Below, piece after piece: positions 1 to 13,465 of a stretch of 64,000 bases of DNA. The translations under genes and the position numbers were made by a program. Origin of the DNA: Sipunculus nudus. Its lineage: Eukaryota > Annelida > Sipuncula > Golfingiida > Sipunculidae. The stretch lies in contig CM049306.1 of assembly GCA_026874595.1 (NCBI GenBank), positions 109,329,142-109,393,141 on the forward strand, read 5' to 3'. Each line of letters opens with the position of its first letter. Position 1 is the stretch's first letter. The notes beneath the pieces were generated by a model, which worked only from the letters and a program-made list of their open reading frames with translations, did no database searches and had not been told where the DNA came from.

Positions 1-840
1 TACCTATGGACCTACTACCTATATTGTAAGTTCTGTTTGTTTTGACCTTGCATCCTGAATCTCTACACCAGAGGGGAGCACTTTATTTTGGTCCAATCAG
101 ATGAGACCCTCTGCTGGAAGAAAAATGGTTTACCTGCCAAGCTAGGAATACATGGAGCCAATGTTGTTCATTTCAATTTGAGTGACAGCTCATCGCCCCG
201 GCAACTGTTTTAACAGGTCTCAGGCTCAGAGAGAACGTATCCATGTATCTGTTTTGCTGGCAAACGGATACATGGATAGGCTAACATAGTCATAATGTCA
301 AAATCGCAATGGTCGATGATGCGAGAACGTATAAGGAGCAATTAAAATATGACTGTTTTTTAACTAAGAGTAACCACTTGAGTGCAATTGAAGTGCACTT
401 AAAGCGCACTTGAAGCGCAGCTATGGGCGGAGCCATGATGCCTGTCGAGTGTTTTTTGACTGGCATTTAGTTGGCGGCCTGAGACTTAGACCCACCACCT
501 AGTGTCTAAATGTATCATAAACGGTCAAAGCAGGCAGCGGGAAAATCAGTAGCTTCTTTAGTCAAGAGTTCCACTGCCTCAGGAGCGTAGACACATGGGG
601 CAAACTAAACCTAAGAATTAAGATCGATCCTTGGGTACCGCGCAGCGTCTTTACACCCTGTGTGCTGAATTATGACATACTTTGCTTCTGCCAACAACAT
701 GTTGGTCAGCTGTAAATAACATTTTACAGTTGTTACCCTGGGACCAGACATGCTTCTTAGAACATAATGTCTGTGATATTTAACACCAGGTCATCACAGG
801 AACATGGTGGCTCTCTGTGAGATATTAAATGTGTTACTGA
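1..840. other. Mixed intronic sequence with a hairpin and a short 11-bp tandem motif
   Basis: It is less AT-rich than what follows. A strong hairpin sits at 238-278. At about 389-421 an 11-bp motif of the type TTGAAGYGCAC occurs about three times. The block may be an old mobile element, but no family was recognised. Confidence 0.35.
238..278. repeat. 41-nt near-perfect inverted repeat (hairpin)
   Basis: TATCCATGTATCTGTTT (238-254) pairs with AAACGGATACATGGATA (262-278) across a 7-nt loop. Seventeen positions pair, one of them a T/G wobble. It is too short for a normal pre-miRNA and could be a relic of a small inverted-repeat element. Confidence 0.7.
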
Positions 841-3800
841 ATGACCCCCTGCATGCCCCTAATGCATGATTATTGAGCACAAGTAGAGTTAGCAGTATTT
901 GTTACTCTGGGGTCTAACACATGTAATATACTTTACTGGCAGCTATAAACCATGTAGCAATCTTTGATGAGGTTAACTGGTATGTAATCAACTTGACTCA
1001 GATTTTCCATATTTTTCCACATAATATTATCTTGTCCTGTGTGTCTGCATATATGCCTCATACCATATATACTCATGTTTACTAATAAAGCTGTAGGTAT
1101 CTGACAAATAAAATTCAATTACCCATGTCACCTGCTCTGACACCCTTAATAAAGATTTCATGTTGAGGTATATAATATTTTAAGCAGGTGAACCTGAAGC
1201 ATTTACCTGAACAGTAAATTGTTACAGGAAAGCCAAATTTAGAAGACTAGCATTATACCCTTAATTTTTATCATGTGACCTATGACATCTGGTTTTTAGG
1301 ATGTAAGCAAAATGACAGTCCCCTAATGCTCAAATTATAGGAGAACATGAGCAGCCATTACTACTGGACTGTGAGTTCATGTGCACATACACCAGTCATG
1401 TGAACAGAAAAACATTAAACACTGATGGAAGAATTCTTTCTTGACCTCTCTACCTTCAGACCAACAGATTAGTATCTGCAGTAACAAATAACTTTGGGAG
1501 AGTATAAATGCATATTAATCTGGTAACTTATAACCCAACAGAACAGTTCTACCTTACCTATAATATGGGTGAGCTACTTCCTCTAAACAAGCTCTTTGAT
1601 AAATTTATGTGGATGGAACTTAAAATAGGCCAGCTTGTTTACATGAAATTTTTTTTTTTTTGGATATACAGTAATTTTTTCCATTTTTAATGCTGACTTC
1701 TCTGATTAATTCTTCCCAGGTAAGTACATCTGCAGAGTTTCCTTCTCGGTTTGGGACTTCTTGACAGGACAGTAGCTTCCTATCATTTTTGTATCCTGTG
1801 TTACCCAGGCAAAATATTACATTATGAGAGCAATGTGAAAATATCAAGATCCTTTTTTTTTTTGTGAGCAGCAATGTAGTACACAACACAAAATTCTATA
1901 TGGGAAATAAAAAGTACTTTTAAAAAAAAAAGCATGGATGCATATATAAAACAAGTATATGATTTATGTGCTTGCTGGATGTCCCCTGTAAGCCCTAGAG
2001 GTCCTAGCAAGAGATCAAACATTCATACAATAATACGCTTGACCTGTTTTAGTGACAGTATCCACATAACTATTACCCTGGTTTCACAGCAAGAGGCTCA
2101 GTGGTAAGTGATCTCATAAGGTTACATCACATTTAATCACCTGTCTACCTCAGCAGCCAACCGAAGATGAAACTGTGACAAGATTAGATATAATCCTGAT
2201 CTCCACATATCAGAGAAGGGTTCTTATTTCCTAGATGTTGCATAAATCCTGGGAAAATATAAGTCTAATCATATCATATTCCTATTTACTCCCTGCTCCC
2301 TGTAGGATCTGCAGTGCTCATCGTAGGTCCAGATTATAGCTAATCTTGTTCTCTGATCAAAATATGTCTCATGACTGAGACACAATTAAGGTTACCAATC
2401 TTGATAGTATTTACACATAAATCCACTTCACTGACAAAATACCAATCTGGTCTGATTCAGGATTCTTAAGGGCTAACAAGGTATTTTTTGTATCTGATAA
2501 TTTAAAAACAAATAACTTTCCTGGTATAACTGGGATAACCTCTTAAAAATCAGCTGTTTAAGGAGAGTGGAAGGAAATAATGAACATGAAACTGACGGGC
2601 ATAACTAACAATACTAGAGTATTGTTGTAAATTACATTTGATCAAAAACAAGAAATGTTCTTTCTTCAACACACACAATGTCCTTCATATGTAATTTTTT
2701 CTTGGGTTTGAGAAAATAATTCCACATAACATTACATGTATGAAAAGAAGTGGACCCTGTTTTTTAAGTAACATACTGACAGTCATAAAATGTGAATGGT
2801 TCATCAGCTGAGATGGGAGTTCTCATAAGCCATTTGGACAGGAACTGCATAAATGACCCTCTGAAAATACTATTTTCTTCTATGTCAAAAGAAACAAACA
2901 TTCCACCTGAACCTGATGTTTTATCAATGTCACATAAAAAAGTTCAAGGTCTCAGAAAAACTAGAGCAAGCAGTACTGCATCAGTAAAAAGGCAATCTGT
3001 CCTCTATGACTGTAATACAATCCCAGAAACAAATGTGTACTCTATTAGAAGTAGTGCTTTTATTAATTAGTCCTGCTGAAACAAAGGTTATTTCATGGAA
3101 TAGTAGCTGGGAATCTGGCTGACTGTGCATGTGACACATGCTCAGGTTAATTAGAATTTTCTAATTTTAAGTGTTACACAGTCAAAACCAAATATCAATT
3201 ATATATAATTACTTGGCCCTGGAAAGTGACGGAACTGATTTGCATTAGGCAAGAAAGCATCACCATACCATTGACAATTCCTCTCCAGCATAATGCCTCA
3301 AAAGCAGAAAATATGAGATCACAAGACACCAGCCATCATTTTGGTCAATGTAACAGTAAAACATTTCCAAGTCAATTTAAACACAAAGTGAGTGCAGGAG
3401 GTCACCATGGTTGTAATTAATTAAATGTCCTGTTAATATTGTACCCGTGTGGAAAATTAGTAAAGCTTGATGAACTGACTGTTTGACTTCAGGGAGAATC
3501 CATCATAGTAACAGTTTTCTGTTGTTACTGATTGTGCCGAATTAAATTTAATTGCCTGAGTAAAACTCTGATAAATGACCTGTTTGTACTACATATACTA
3601 ACAGCTGCTATATTTATCTGTTATATCACAATCTCTGCATATCAATGATCATCCTTACTGTAGGTTAGAAAATAAACAGCTCCACCTGACCTAGGTTTAG
3701 GTACCCACAGTACCGGTACACTTGTCTGTCTTTACTTCTCTGCATTTGTTAATGTACATGATTATGCCCCACAGTTATGGACATATAAACTGAAATGAAA

Positions 3801-3845
3801 TTTCAAAGTGTTCTCCAGGAGTTGTTTAAAATCCAGAAGGATGTC
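841..3845. other. Unique AT-rich intronic DNA
   Basis: No gene or clear repeat was seen. The open frame at 2792-3070 (92 codons, plus strand) has no recognisable domain, no splice support and no similarity I know. Short poly-T or poly-A runs occur near 1649, 1853 and 1921. Confidence 0.5.
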
Positions 3846-3848
3846 CAC

Positions 3849-3925
<77 letters not shown>

Positions 3926-3937
3926 AGGAGAGAGAGA
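3846..3937. repeat. Compound microsatellite (TA)n-(CA)n-(TA)n-(GA)n
   Basis: Directly visible: a TA run, a short ACACAC segment, a second TA run, then a GA run from about 3903 with a single AAGG interruption near 3925. Confidence 0.95.
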
Positions 3938-5900
3938 GTAGATGAATCTGATTTGGACCTGTAAGATAGGTGTGTCCTGTATATGTGCGTGTGAGAGTGT
4001 TTAATACCCATACTCAATTATACAAAAAAATAAGTTATGAATTTTTCCCATTTCATGGTCCAAGAAAAGTATTGATATGAACAGCTGACAAGTAACATAA
4101 CTCCAACTGCACACTGTGGCCAAATTCAATATGTCAAGATGCCTACTGTATTGAAAATATCACTGTCCTGGTTCATAAAAACAAAAGAAAAGTTATGAAA
4201 TCTGTCATTGTAAGGGACACTATTACTTGTACTGTTACTCATAAAACCATAATTAGAACACAAGGTTTTCATTGTAAAGATGTGCCTCTAAAAGAAAAGT
4301 CCCTCATTAATTGAGGGCTGTTATAACTTTTGCCAACTAAGGAATATATGGACTAAATGATTTTTCCAGTTTGCCCCTAACTGATTTCATCCTGATACAT
4401 TGAGATCTAGATTCCCAGCAACTATACAATTACCTGTTTTGGATAGTTTTTTACCTTCGATATTATGTAACAGTCATTCTCAACTGTATAGTAAATGGTA
4501 AGATTATCCTTCTTGCTGATTTAAATTGTTGATTGTTACATTTTGTTGTTAATTAAATAGTCTCAGCCAAAATCTTCCACAAATATCTGTCTCCTTACTA
4601 TGTGCTCATGGAAAATGTGAACAGAGCAAGTGTGCAAGCTGTCTGTATTTGAAGGGTGTGTTTTGTGTGAAAGCTGATCTTAATTGCCATTCCTTTGTTT
4701 TAGTGAACTCTGTCATTTCCAACAACATTATCTGAGCCCTGGAATTTAGTTAAGAGAATTTATCTTCTAAATGTGTCAAATGGAGGGGGTAGCATAAGTA
4801 ATTTTGTATAAGTAATATTTTGCATAAGTAATATTTTGTAAGAAAAAGAAAAACTTAAAATGAAAAACTGTAATCAACTTATTGAATTTTGAAACAATAA
4901 GTTTATAATGACACTAATCCTGGTCAATACAGCTGGAGCACTTTTTTCTTTGTACACCTTAATGATAACAGAAGTATGTACAATGCTTCCACAGAAATTA
5001 AGGCCATTGGTTCCGTACCAAAGAGTCTAGGAAAGAAAAAGGTATGATTAATTGAAAGCACTTAGGACATGCAATATTATTAATGGACTAAAATATCTAA
5101 AATCCGAAATGTTTAATTCACTGCTGGTCCACTGTCATTAAATATTGATTAGTGTGAAACTAAGAAGAAAAGGTTCCCTTAAACATGCAACAAATACTTT
5201 AAGGTCCCGTGGTACTGTTCAGTTGGGGTGTAAGAATGCTATGGTTCACATTCCTATGATCCAAAACATACACATTCTTTTAATGCTGGGTATGTAAGAG
5301 AGAGGTTATATGTTAATTTAATTCTAATTCAACATCACATGCAGACATATCACACAAGGATCTGGAATGGTTACAGAATATCAATATTCTAACTGTTATA
5401 AAACCCTACAAAATGTGTCATCTACACAGCATGGTTGTGGTGAAGTAGGTGGCAGCTACACCCACACCCGCACGCAGAATGGGCCACCTGATACCCACGA
5501 GGAAGAAAAATCAATACATAAATGTCATCTACTTTGTTAAAATGATTAATCAAATTCAGCACCTGAATACAAACACATTTTTTATGTTGTTTACCTATTT
5601 ATTGTATCCAGTTTTACACAAATACAAAGAACTGGGTTAATTTATAACCAGTATACAGGTACATATCAAATTAATATTTTGTTTTCATTGTATTTCTCAA
5701 GCTTAGGATGCATTCATGTTTTTATTCAACCCTTTGTGTACAGTATATGTAAAAATACATAGCTCTCTTTATAGCTTTTGAATGATTATTCTACTATGTA
5801 ATGCAAACAAACTGTGGTTGGTTTCAATTAACCTGAGGTGACAAGGCCATATCAGGTTCAGTAAAATCCGACAAGCAGTCTGCATGAAAGATTTAGCTTA
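3938..5900. other. Unique AT-rich intronic DNA
   Basis: No gene was seen. About 4793-4842 holds two to three copies of a 15-16-bp motif containing ATAAGTAATATTTTG. Nothing else structured was noted. Confidence 0.5.
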
Positions 5901-8900
5901 GATAATACTCTAGATGAAGCCCTCCAATATTAGACATATAGCACTACAATACTGGTAATACTAGAGGAGAAACATGAACAGATAATACTCTATATGTAGC
6001 CCTCCAGCAATAGGCATATAGTACTACAAAACTGGTACCACCAGAGGAGAAGCATGTATAGATTATACTCTAGATGTAGCCCTCCAGCAATAGGCATATA
6101 GCACTACAATACTGGTACCACCAGAGGAGAAACATGTATAGATTATACTCTAAATGCAGCCCTCCAGCAATAGGCATATAGCACTACAATACTGATACCA
6201 CCAGAGGAGAAGCATGTATAGATTATACTCTAGATGTAGCCCTCCAGCAATAGCCATATAGCACCACAATACTGGTACCACCAGAGGAGAAGCATGTATA
6301 GATTATACTCTAAATGCAGCCCTCCAGCAATAGGCATATAGCACTACAATACTGGTACCACCAGAGGAGAAGCATGTATAGATTATACTCTAGATGTAGC
6401 CCTCCAGCAATAGGCATATAGCACCACAATACTGGTACCACCAGAGGAGAAGCATGTATAGATTATACTCTAAATGCAGCCCTCCAGCAATAGGCATATA
6501 GCACTACAATACTGGTACCACCAGAGGAGAAGCATGTATAGATAATACTCTAAATGCAGCCCTCCAGCAATAGGCATATAGCACTACAATACTGGTACCA
6601 CCAGAGGAGAAGCATGTTTAGATTATACTCTAAATGCAGCCCTCCAGCAATAGGCATATAGCACTACAATACTGGTACCACCAGAGGAGAAGCATGTATA
6701 GATAATACTCTAGATGTAGCCCTCCAGCAATAGGCATATAGCACCACAATACTGGTACCACCAGAGGAGAAGCATGTATAGATTATACTCTAAATGCAGC
6801 CCTCCAGCAATAGGCATATAGCACCACAATACTGGTACCACCAGAGGAGAAGCATGTATAGATAATACTCTAAATGCAGCCCTCCAGCAATAGGCATATA
6901 GCACTACAGTACTGGTACCACCAGAGGAGAAGCATGTATAGATTATACTCTAAATGCAGCCCTCCAGCAATAGGCATATAGCACTAAAATACTGGTACCA
7001 CCAGAGGAGAAGCATGTATAGATAATACTCTAGATGTAGCCCTCCAGCAATAGGCATATAGCACCACAATACTGGTACCACCAGAGGAGAAGCATGTATA
7101 GATTATACTCTAGATGTAGCCCTCCAGCAATAGGCATATAGCACCACAATACTGGTACCACCAGAGGAGAAGCATGTATAGATTATACTCTAAATGCAGC
7201 CCTCCAGCAATAGGCATATAGCACCACAATACTGGTACCACCAGAGGAGAAGCATGTATAGATAATACTCTAGATGTAGCCCTCCAGCAATAGGCATATA
7301 GCACCACAATACTGGTACCACCAGAGGAGAAGCATGTATAGATAATACTCTAAATGCAGCCCTCCAGCAATAGGCATATAGCACTACAATACTGGTACCA
7401 CCAGAGGAGAAGCATGTATAGATAATACTCTAGATGTAGCCCTCCAGCAATAGGCATATAGCACTACAATACTGGTACCACCAGAGGAGAAGCATGTATA
7501 GATAATACTCTAGATGTAGCCCTCCAGCAATAGGCATATAGCACCACAATACTGGTACCACCAGAGGAGAAGCATGTATAGATTATACTCTAAATGCAGC
7601 CCTCCAGCAATAGGCATATAGCACTACAATACTGGTACCACCAGAGGAGAAGCATGTATAGATAATACTCTAAATGCAGCCCTCCAGCAATAGGCATATA
7701 GCACTACAGTACTGGTACCACCAGAGGAGAAGCATGTATAGATTATACTCTAAATGTAGCCCTCCAGCAATAGGCATATAGCACTACAGTACTGGTACCA
7801 CCAGAGGAGAAGCATGTATAGATTATACTCTAAATGTAGCCCTCCAGCAATAGGCATATAGCACCACAATACTGGTACCACCAGAGGAGAAGCATGTATA
7901 GATTATACTCTAAATGCAGCCCTCCAGCAATAGGCATATAGCACCACAATACTGGTACCACCAGAGGAGAAGCATGTATAGATAATACTCTAGATGCAGC
8001 CCTCCAGCAATAGGCATATAGCACCACAATACTGGTACCATCAGAGGAGAAGCATGTATAGATAATACTCTAATTGCAGCCCTCCAGCAATAGGCATATA
8101 GCACTACAATACTGGTACCACCAGAGGAGAAGCATGTATAGATAATACTCTAGATGTAGCCCTCCAGCAATAGGCATATAGCACTACAATACTGGTACCA
8201 CCAGAGGAGAAGCATGTATAGATAATACTCTAGATGTAGCCCTCCAGCAATAGGCATATAGCACCACAATACTGGTATCACCAGAGGAGAAGCATGTATA
8301 GATAATACTCTAGATGCAGCCCTCCAGCAATAGGCATATAGCACTACAATACTGGTACCATCAGAGGAGAAGCATGTATAGATAATACTCTAGATGTAGC
8401 CCTCCAGCAATAGGCATATAGCACCACAATACTGGTATCACCAGAGGAGAAGCATGTATAGATAATACTCTAGATGCAGCCCTCCAACATTAGGCATATA
8501 GCACTACAATACTGATACCACCAGAGGAGAAGCATGTATAGATAATACTCTAGATGTAGCCCTCCAGCAATAGGCATATAGCACCACAATACTGGTACCA
8601 CCAGAGGAGAAGCATGTATAGATTATACTCTAAATGCAGCCCTCCAGCAATAGGCATATAGCACTACAATACTGGTACCACCAGAGGAGAAGCATGTATA
8701 GATAATACTCTAGATGCAGCCCTCCAGCAATAGGCATATAGCACCACAATACTGGTACCACCAGAGGAGAAGCATGTATAGATAATACTCTAGATGCAGC
8801 CCTCCAGCAATAGGCATATAGCATTACAATACTGGTATCACCAGAGGAGAAACATGTATAGATAAACTCTAGATGCAGCCCTCCAGCAATAGGCATATAG

Positions 8901-10299
8901 CACCACAATACTGGTATCACCAGAGGAGAAGCATGTATAGATAACACTCTAGATGTAGCCCTCCAGCAATAGGCATATAGCACCACAATACTGGTACCAC
9001 CAGAGGAGAAGCATGTATAGATAATACTCTAAATGCAGCCCTCCAGCAATAGGCATATAGCACTTCAATACTGGTACCACCAGAGGAGAAGCATGTATAG
9101 ATAATACTCTAGATGTAGCCCTCCAGCAATAGGCATATAGCACTACAATACTGGTACCACCAGAGGAGAAACATGTATAGATTATACTCTAGATGTAACC
9201 CTCCAGCAATAGGCATATAGCACCACAATACTGGTACCACCAGAGGAGAAGCATGTATAGATAATACTCTAGATGTAGCCCTCCAGCAATAGGCATATAG
9301 CACTACAATACTGGTACCACCAGAGGAGAAACATGTATAGATTATACTCTAGATGTAGCCCTCCAGCAATAGGCATATAGCACTACAATACTGGTACCAC
9401 CAGAGGAGAAGCATGTATAGATTATACTCTAGATGCAGCCCTCCAGCAATAGGCATATAGCACCACAATACTGGTATCACCAGAGGAGAAGCATGTATAG
9501 ATAACACTCTAGATGTAGCCCTCCAGCAATAGGCATATAGCACTACAATACTGGTACCACCAGAGGAGAAGCATGTATAGATTATACTCTAGATGCAGCC
9601 CTCCAGCAATAGGCATATAGCACCACAATACTGGTATCACCAGAGGAGAAGCATGTATAGATAATACTCTAGATGTAGCCCTCCAGCAATAGGCATATAG
9701 CACCACAATACTGGCACCACCAGAGGAGAAGCATGTATAGATAATACTCTAGATGTAGCCCTCCAGCAATAGGCATATAGCACTACAATACTGGTACCAC
9801 CAGAGGAGAAACATGTATAGATTATACTCTAGATGTAGCCCTCCAGCAATAGGCATATAGCACCACAATACTGGTATCACCAGAGGAGAAGCATGTATAG
9901 ATAATACTCTAGATGTAGCCCTCCAGCAATAGGCATATAGCACCACAATACTGGCACCACCAGAGGAGAAGCATGTATAGATAATACTCTAGATGCAGCC
10001 CTCCAGCAATAGGCATATAGCACTACAGTACTGGCACCACCAGAGGAGAAGCATGTATAGATAATACTCTAAATGCAGCCCTCCAGCAATAGGCATATAG
10101 CACCACAATACTGGCACCACCAGAGGAGAAGCATGTATAGATAATACTCTAGATGCAGCCCTCCAACATTAGGCATATAGCACTACAATACTGGTACCAC
10201 CAGAGGAGAAGCATGTATAGATTATACTCTAGATGTAGCCCTCCAACAATAGGCATATAGCACTACAATACTGGTACCACCAGAGGAGCAACATGTATA
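5901..10299. repeat. 80-bp satellite/minisatellite array, 55 head-to-tail units
   Basis: Units begin GATWATACTCTARATG and contain CCCTCCAGCAATAGGCATA and CTGGTACCACCAGAGG. The length, 4,399 bp, equals 55 x 80 minus one. The single missing base is in the unit starting at 8861 (GATAAACTC for GATAATACTC), and every later unit is shifted by one. The first two units (5901-6060) and the last (10220-10299) are the most diverged, as expected at array edges. Recurring variant sites are GATTAT/GATAAT, AAATGC/AGATGT, CACTAC/CACCAC and GGTACC/GGTATC/GGCACC. Each unit has a small hairpin, CTGGT-ACC-ACCAG. The repeating minus-strand frames of about 64 codons are read-through of a non-multiple-of-three unit and are not genes. 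Confidence 0.97.
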
Positions 10300-10446
10300 A
10301 ATACAAGGCAGAGTGAGGAACAAGAAAGCTACAAGCTATAGCAGATCATCATCATACAGTGAACAGAATATTGTGATATCATGTGTAACTGGGGATCCAT
10401 GACTCTCAATGCTCAGCTGAATTAGTCTATAAAGATAGGTTTATGA
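10300..10446. other. Short spacer between the 80-bp array and the nested element block
   Basis: No gene. Around 10397-10425 there is a weak match to the CCATGAC...GCTCAGCTGAA end motif of the neighbouring element family. Confidence 0.4.
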
Positions 10447-10830
10447 TTTTTTAGCTCAACTGACTGTAAGTCAACTGAGGTATAGGAATGGCGCTTTGTC
10501 TGTTGTCCGTCGGCCGTCAGTTGTCAGTTAGCAGGGCACAAATTGTACCTGCTGGTCCTAGAAATTTCTAAATTAACATCCAAGGAGGTCAATAAAAAAT
10601 CTCCTTGGAATCCTGACATTAGGTCACTGTGACCTATAACCTCCGAGCTATGGGGCTTGAAAGTACCCCCCAGAATAATCAAAAATATAATACAAAACCT
10701 CCAATATCTTGATAATTAATGCATGGATTGTCATGAATCTTGCCTTGAATATTGACCATGACCAGTTTGGTCAGCTGGGGCCACCTGTATTTTTTGTTAT
10801 TTTAACGAATATTTTTCTATTTTTTTTACT
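10447..10830 (-). mobile_element. Inverted, truncated copy of the ~340-bp-unit element (hairpin end plus part of one unit)
   Basis: The left end TTTTTTAGCTCAACTGACTG... is the reverse complement of the element's right end at 17919-17950. It is followed by an inverted GTCCGTCGG tract. The rest reads as an inverted ~340-bp unit: CTCCTTGG, CTATGGGGC, GTACCCCCCAGAATAATC and the CAAAACCTCCAATATCTTG block all appear in reverse orientation. The inner boundary is approximate. Confidence 0.75.
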
Positions 10831-10904
10831 ATAAAATGACAACAATCATGTCAGTTTCTCAGGTGTAATTACATCAAGTGTCCCAAACCTTGTGTCTTTA
10901 TAGA

Positions 10905-11407
10905 TCACAAGTGGATGCCATATAGTAATCACCTTAATTGTCTGTCTGTCTGCTCGTCTGTCTAGCTGTCCATCCGTCCATCCACACAAATTTGTTTCCA
11001 GATGATAACGCCAGGTTGTATTGACACATGGATTTCAAACTTGACTTACGTATGGCCTATCACTAAAGCAAAAACCTATATGATTTTGGGGTCACAAGGT
11101 CAAAGGTCAAGGTCAGAGGACTCACTTATTTAAAAAGATTATGGCTGCATTTTAAGCCAAGATTTTCATCCAAAACTTTCCATTTTGGGCATTTAGCTCC
11201 CCAGTATGGGGAGAGCATAAATGAATTTGGGGTCACATGGTCAAAGGTCAAGGTCTGTTCACCAGTTAGTTTCCAGATGATAACTCCAGTTTAGTTTGAC
11301 ATATTGGTTTCAAACTTAACTTATATATGACTCACCACTAAAGTAAGAACCGTGTCCATTTTGGGGTCCAATGGTAAAAGGTCAAGGTCACAGGACTCAT
11401 TTCTTTA
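10905..11407 (+). repeat. Dispersed repeat with AGGTCA-A-AGGTCA-AGGTCA cores (left copy)
   Basis: Shares whole sentences of sequence with 17951-18895, such as GTTTCCAGATGATAAC, CAAACTTGACTTA and ATTTTGGGGTCACAAGGTCA. Core arrays lie at 11097-11115 (perfect), 11238-11256 and about 11372-11390. A short TCTG/TCCA-rich tract is at about 10940-10985. No coding potential. Confidence 0.8.
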
Positions 11408-13465
11408 ACAAGTGGCCCATGGGCCATGACGCTCAGCTGAATTCAAGGAAAATTGAACAATGAGCAAAATGACTGCCAGAGTGCAAACAAATCATGAATT
11501 TTGTGAAAAGTCCTTAGAAATGGGTTTCAGTGGGCATTTGGACAGATGACAACTTCATTTGAAGGTCTCATAAATAGAAAAAAAATGCGTAAAAATTTGA
11601 AAAAATACAGGGAGTGCCACCAGTTTGCAGGAACTGATGAAACACTCCATGATCAATATATATCCAAAGAATCATGGCTATCAAGGCATAAGGTATTTAG
11701 ATACTGGAGCTTTTGTTTGAATCAAATTTTTAATTATTCTTGGGGCTATTTATGAGCCTTATAGCTCGGAGAATATGGGTAACAGAAACCTAATTTCAGG
11801 TTTCCAAGGAGATTTTTCATTAGTCTCCCTGGATGTCAAGTAAGAAGACTCTAGGTACAGCAGTTACAGTTTGTGCCCTGTTAACAGATGACAGTTTCAT
11901 TGAGGTCTGAAAAAATTTTTTAATTATTCTGAGGGGTACTTACTACAAAGGATATGGGTAACAGAGACCTAATTTCATGTTTTCACAGAGACTTTTCATG
12001 AACCTCCCTCGATGTCAAGTTAGAAGAATCTAGGTCAGGCGGTTACGATTTGTGCCCTGTTAACAGATGACAGCTTCTTTGAAGGTCTCAAAAATAAAGA
12101 AAAAATTTCGTAAAAATTGAAAAAAAATACAGATGGTGCCACCAGTTTGCAGGAACTGATGGAACATCCCATGATCAATATTCATGCAAAAAATCATGGT
12201 GATCAATGCAGTAGTTATTCAGAGACTTGAGTTTTTGTATCAAATTTTGCATTATTCTGGGGGGTACTTCAGAGCCCCATTGCTCCAAGGATATGGGTAA
12301 CAGAGACTTAATTTCAGGTTTTCAAGGAGATTTTTCTTGGACCTCCCTGGATTTTAAGTTTGAAGATTCCAGGTTCAGTGGTAACAATTTGTGCCCTGTT
12401 AACAGATGACAGTTTCATTGAGGTCTGAAAAAAAGAGAAAAAAATTTGTAACAATTTGAAAAAATACAGGTGGCACCACCAGTCTGCAGGAAATGATGGA
12501 ACATCTCATGATCAATATTCATGCAAAGAATCATGGTGATCAATGTAGTGGTTATTCAGATACTTGAGCTTTTTTATCAAATTTTGCATTATTCTGGGGG
12601 GTACTTCAGAGCCCCATAGCTCCAAGGATATGGGTAACAGAGACCTAATTTCAGGTTTTCAAGGAGATTTTTCATGGACCTCACTGGATATTAAGTTAGA
12701 AGAGTCCAGGTCCAGTGGTTAGGATTTGTGTCCTGTTAACAGATTACAGTTTCATTGGGGTTTGAAAAAAAATTTGCAAAAATTTGAAAAAATACAGGTG
12801 GCGCCATTAGTCTGCAGGAAGTGATGGAACATCCTATGATCAATATTCATGCAAAGAAACTTGGTGATCAATGCAGTGGTTATTCAGATACTTGAGCTTT
12901 TGTATCAAATTTTGCATTTTTCTGGGGGGGTACTTTGGGGCCCCATAGCTCTAAGGTTTTGGGTAACAGAGACCTAATTTTCAGTTTCCAAGAAGACTTT
13001 TTATTGGCCTCTCTGCATGTCAAGAAAGAAGATTCTAGGTCCAGCAGTTATGATTTGTGACCTGTTATCAGATGACCGCATCTTTTAAGGTATTAAAAAT
13101 AGAGAAAGAAAATTGTAAAATATAGAATAAATACAGGTGGTGTCACCAGTCTGCAGAAACCAATGAAACACTCCATGATCAATTTCCATGCACAGAATCA
13201 TGGTGGTCAATGCATTAGTTGTTCAGATATTTGAGTTTTTGTATCAAATTTTCATTATTCTGGGGGGGTACTTCAGAGCCCCATAGCTTGAAGAATATGG
13301 GTAACAGAGACCTTATTCCAGGTTTCCAAGGAGACTTTTCATGGGCCTCCCCGCATGTCAAGATAGAAGATTCTAGGTCCAGTTGTTACGATTTGTGCCC
13401 TGTTAACAGATGACTACATCTTTTAAGATCTCAAAAATAGAGAAAAAAATCGTAAAAAATTTAAA

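Noticed and set aside
2792-3070. 92-codon plus-strand frame as a small gene
   Set aside because: No domain, no splice or promoter evidence, and it lies antisense inside intron 2; expected by chance over 64 kb.
5901-10299. CRISPR array
   Set aside because: The 80-bp units are contiguous with no unique spacers, and the window is clearly eukaryotic.
11546-13413. Repeated ~65-codon frames (…CIKF…MGNRDLI…) as a degenerate protein domain
   Set aside because: They recur once per ~340-bp unit in one strand only because units are similar; most are broken elsewhere in the array, and the unit is a non-coding satellite.
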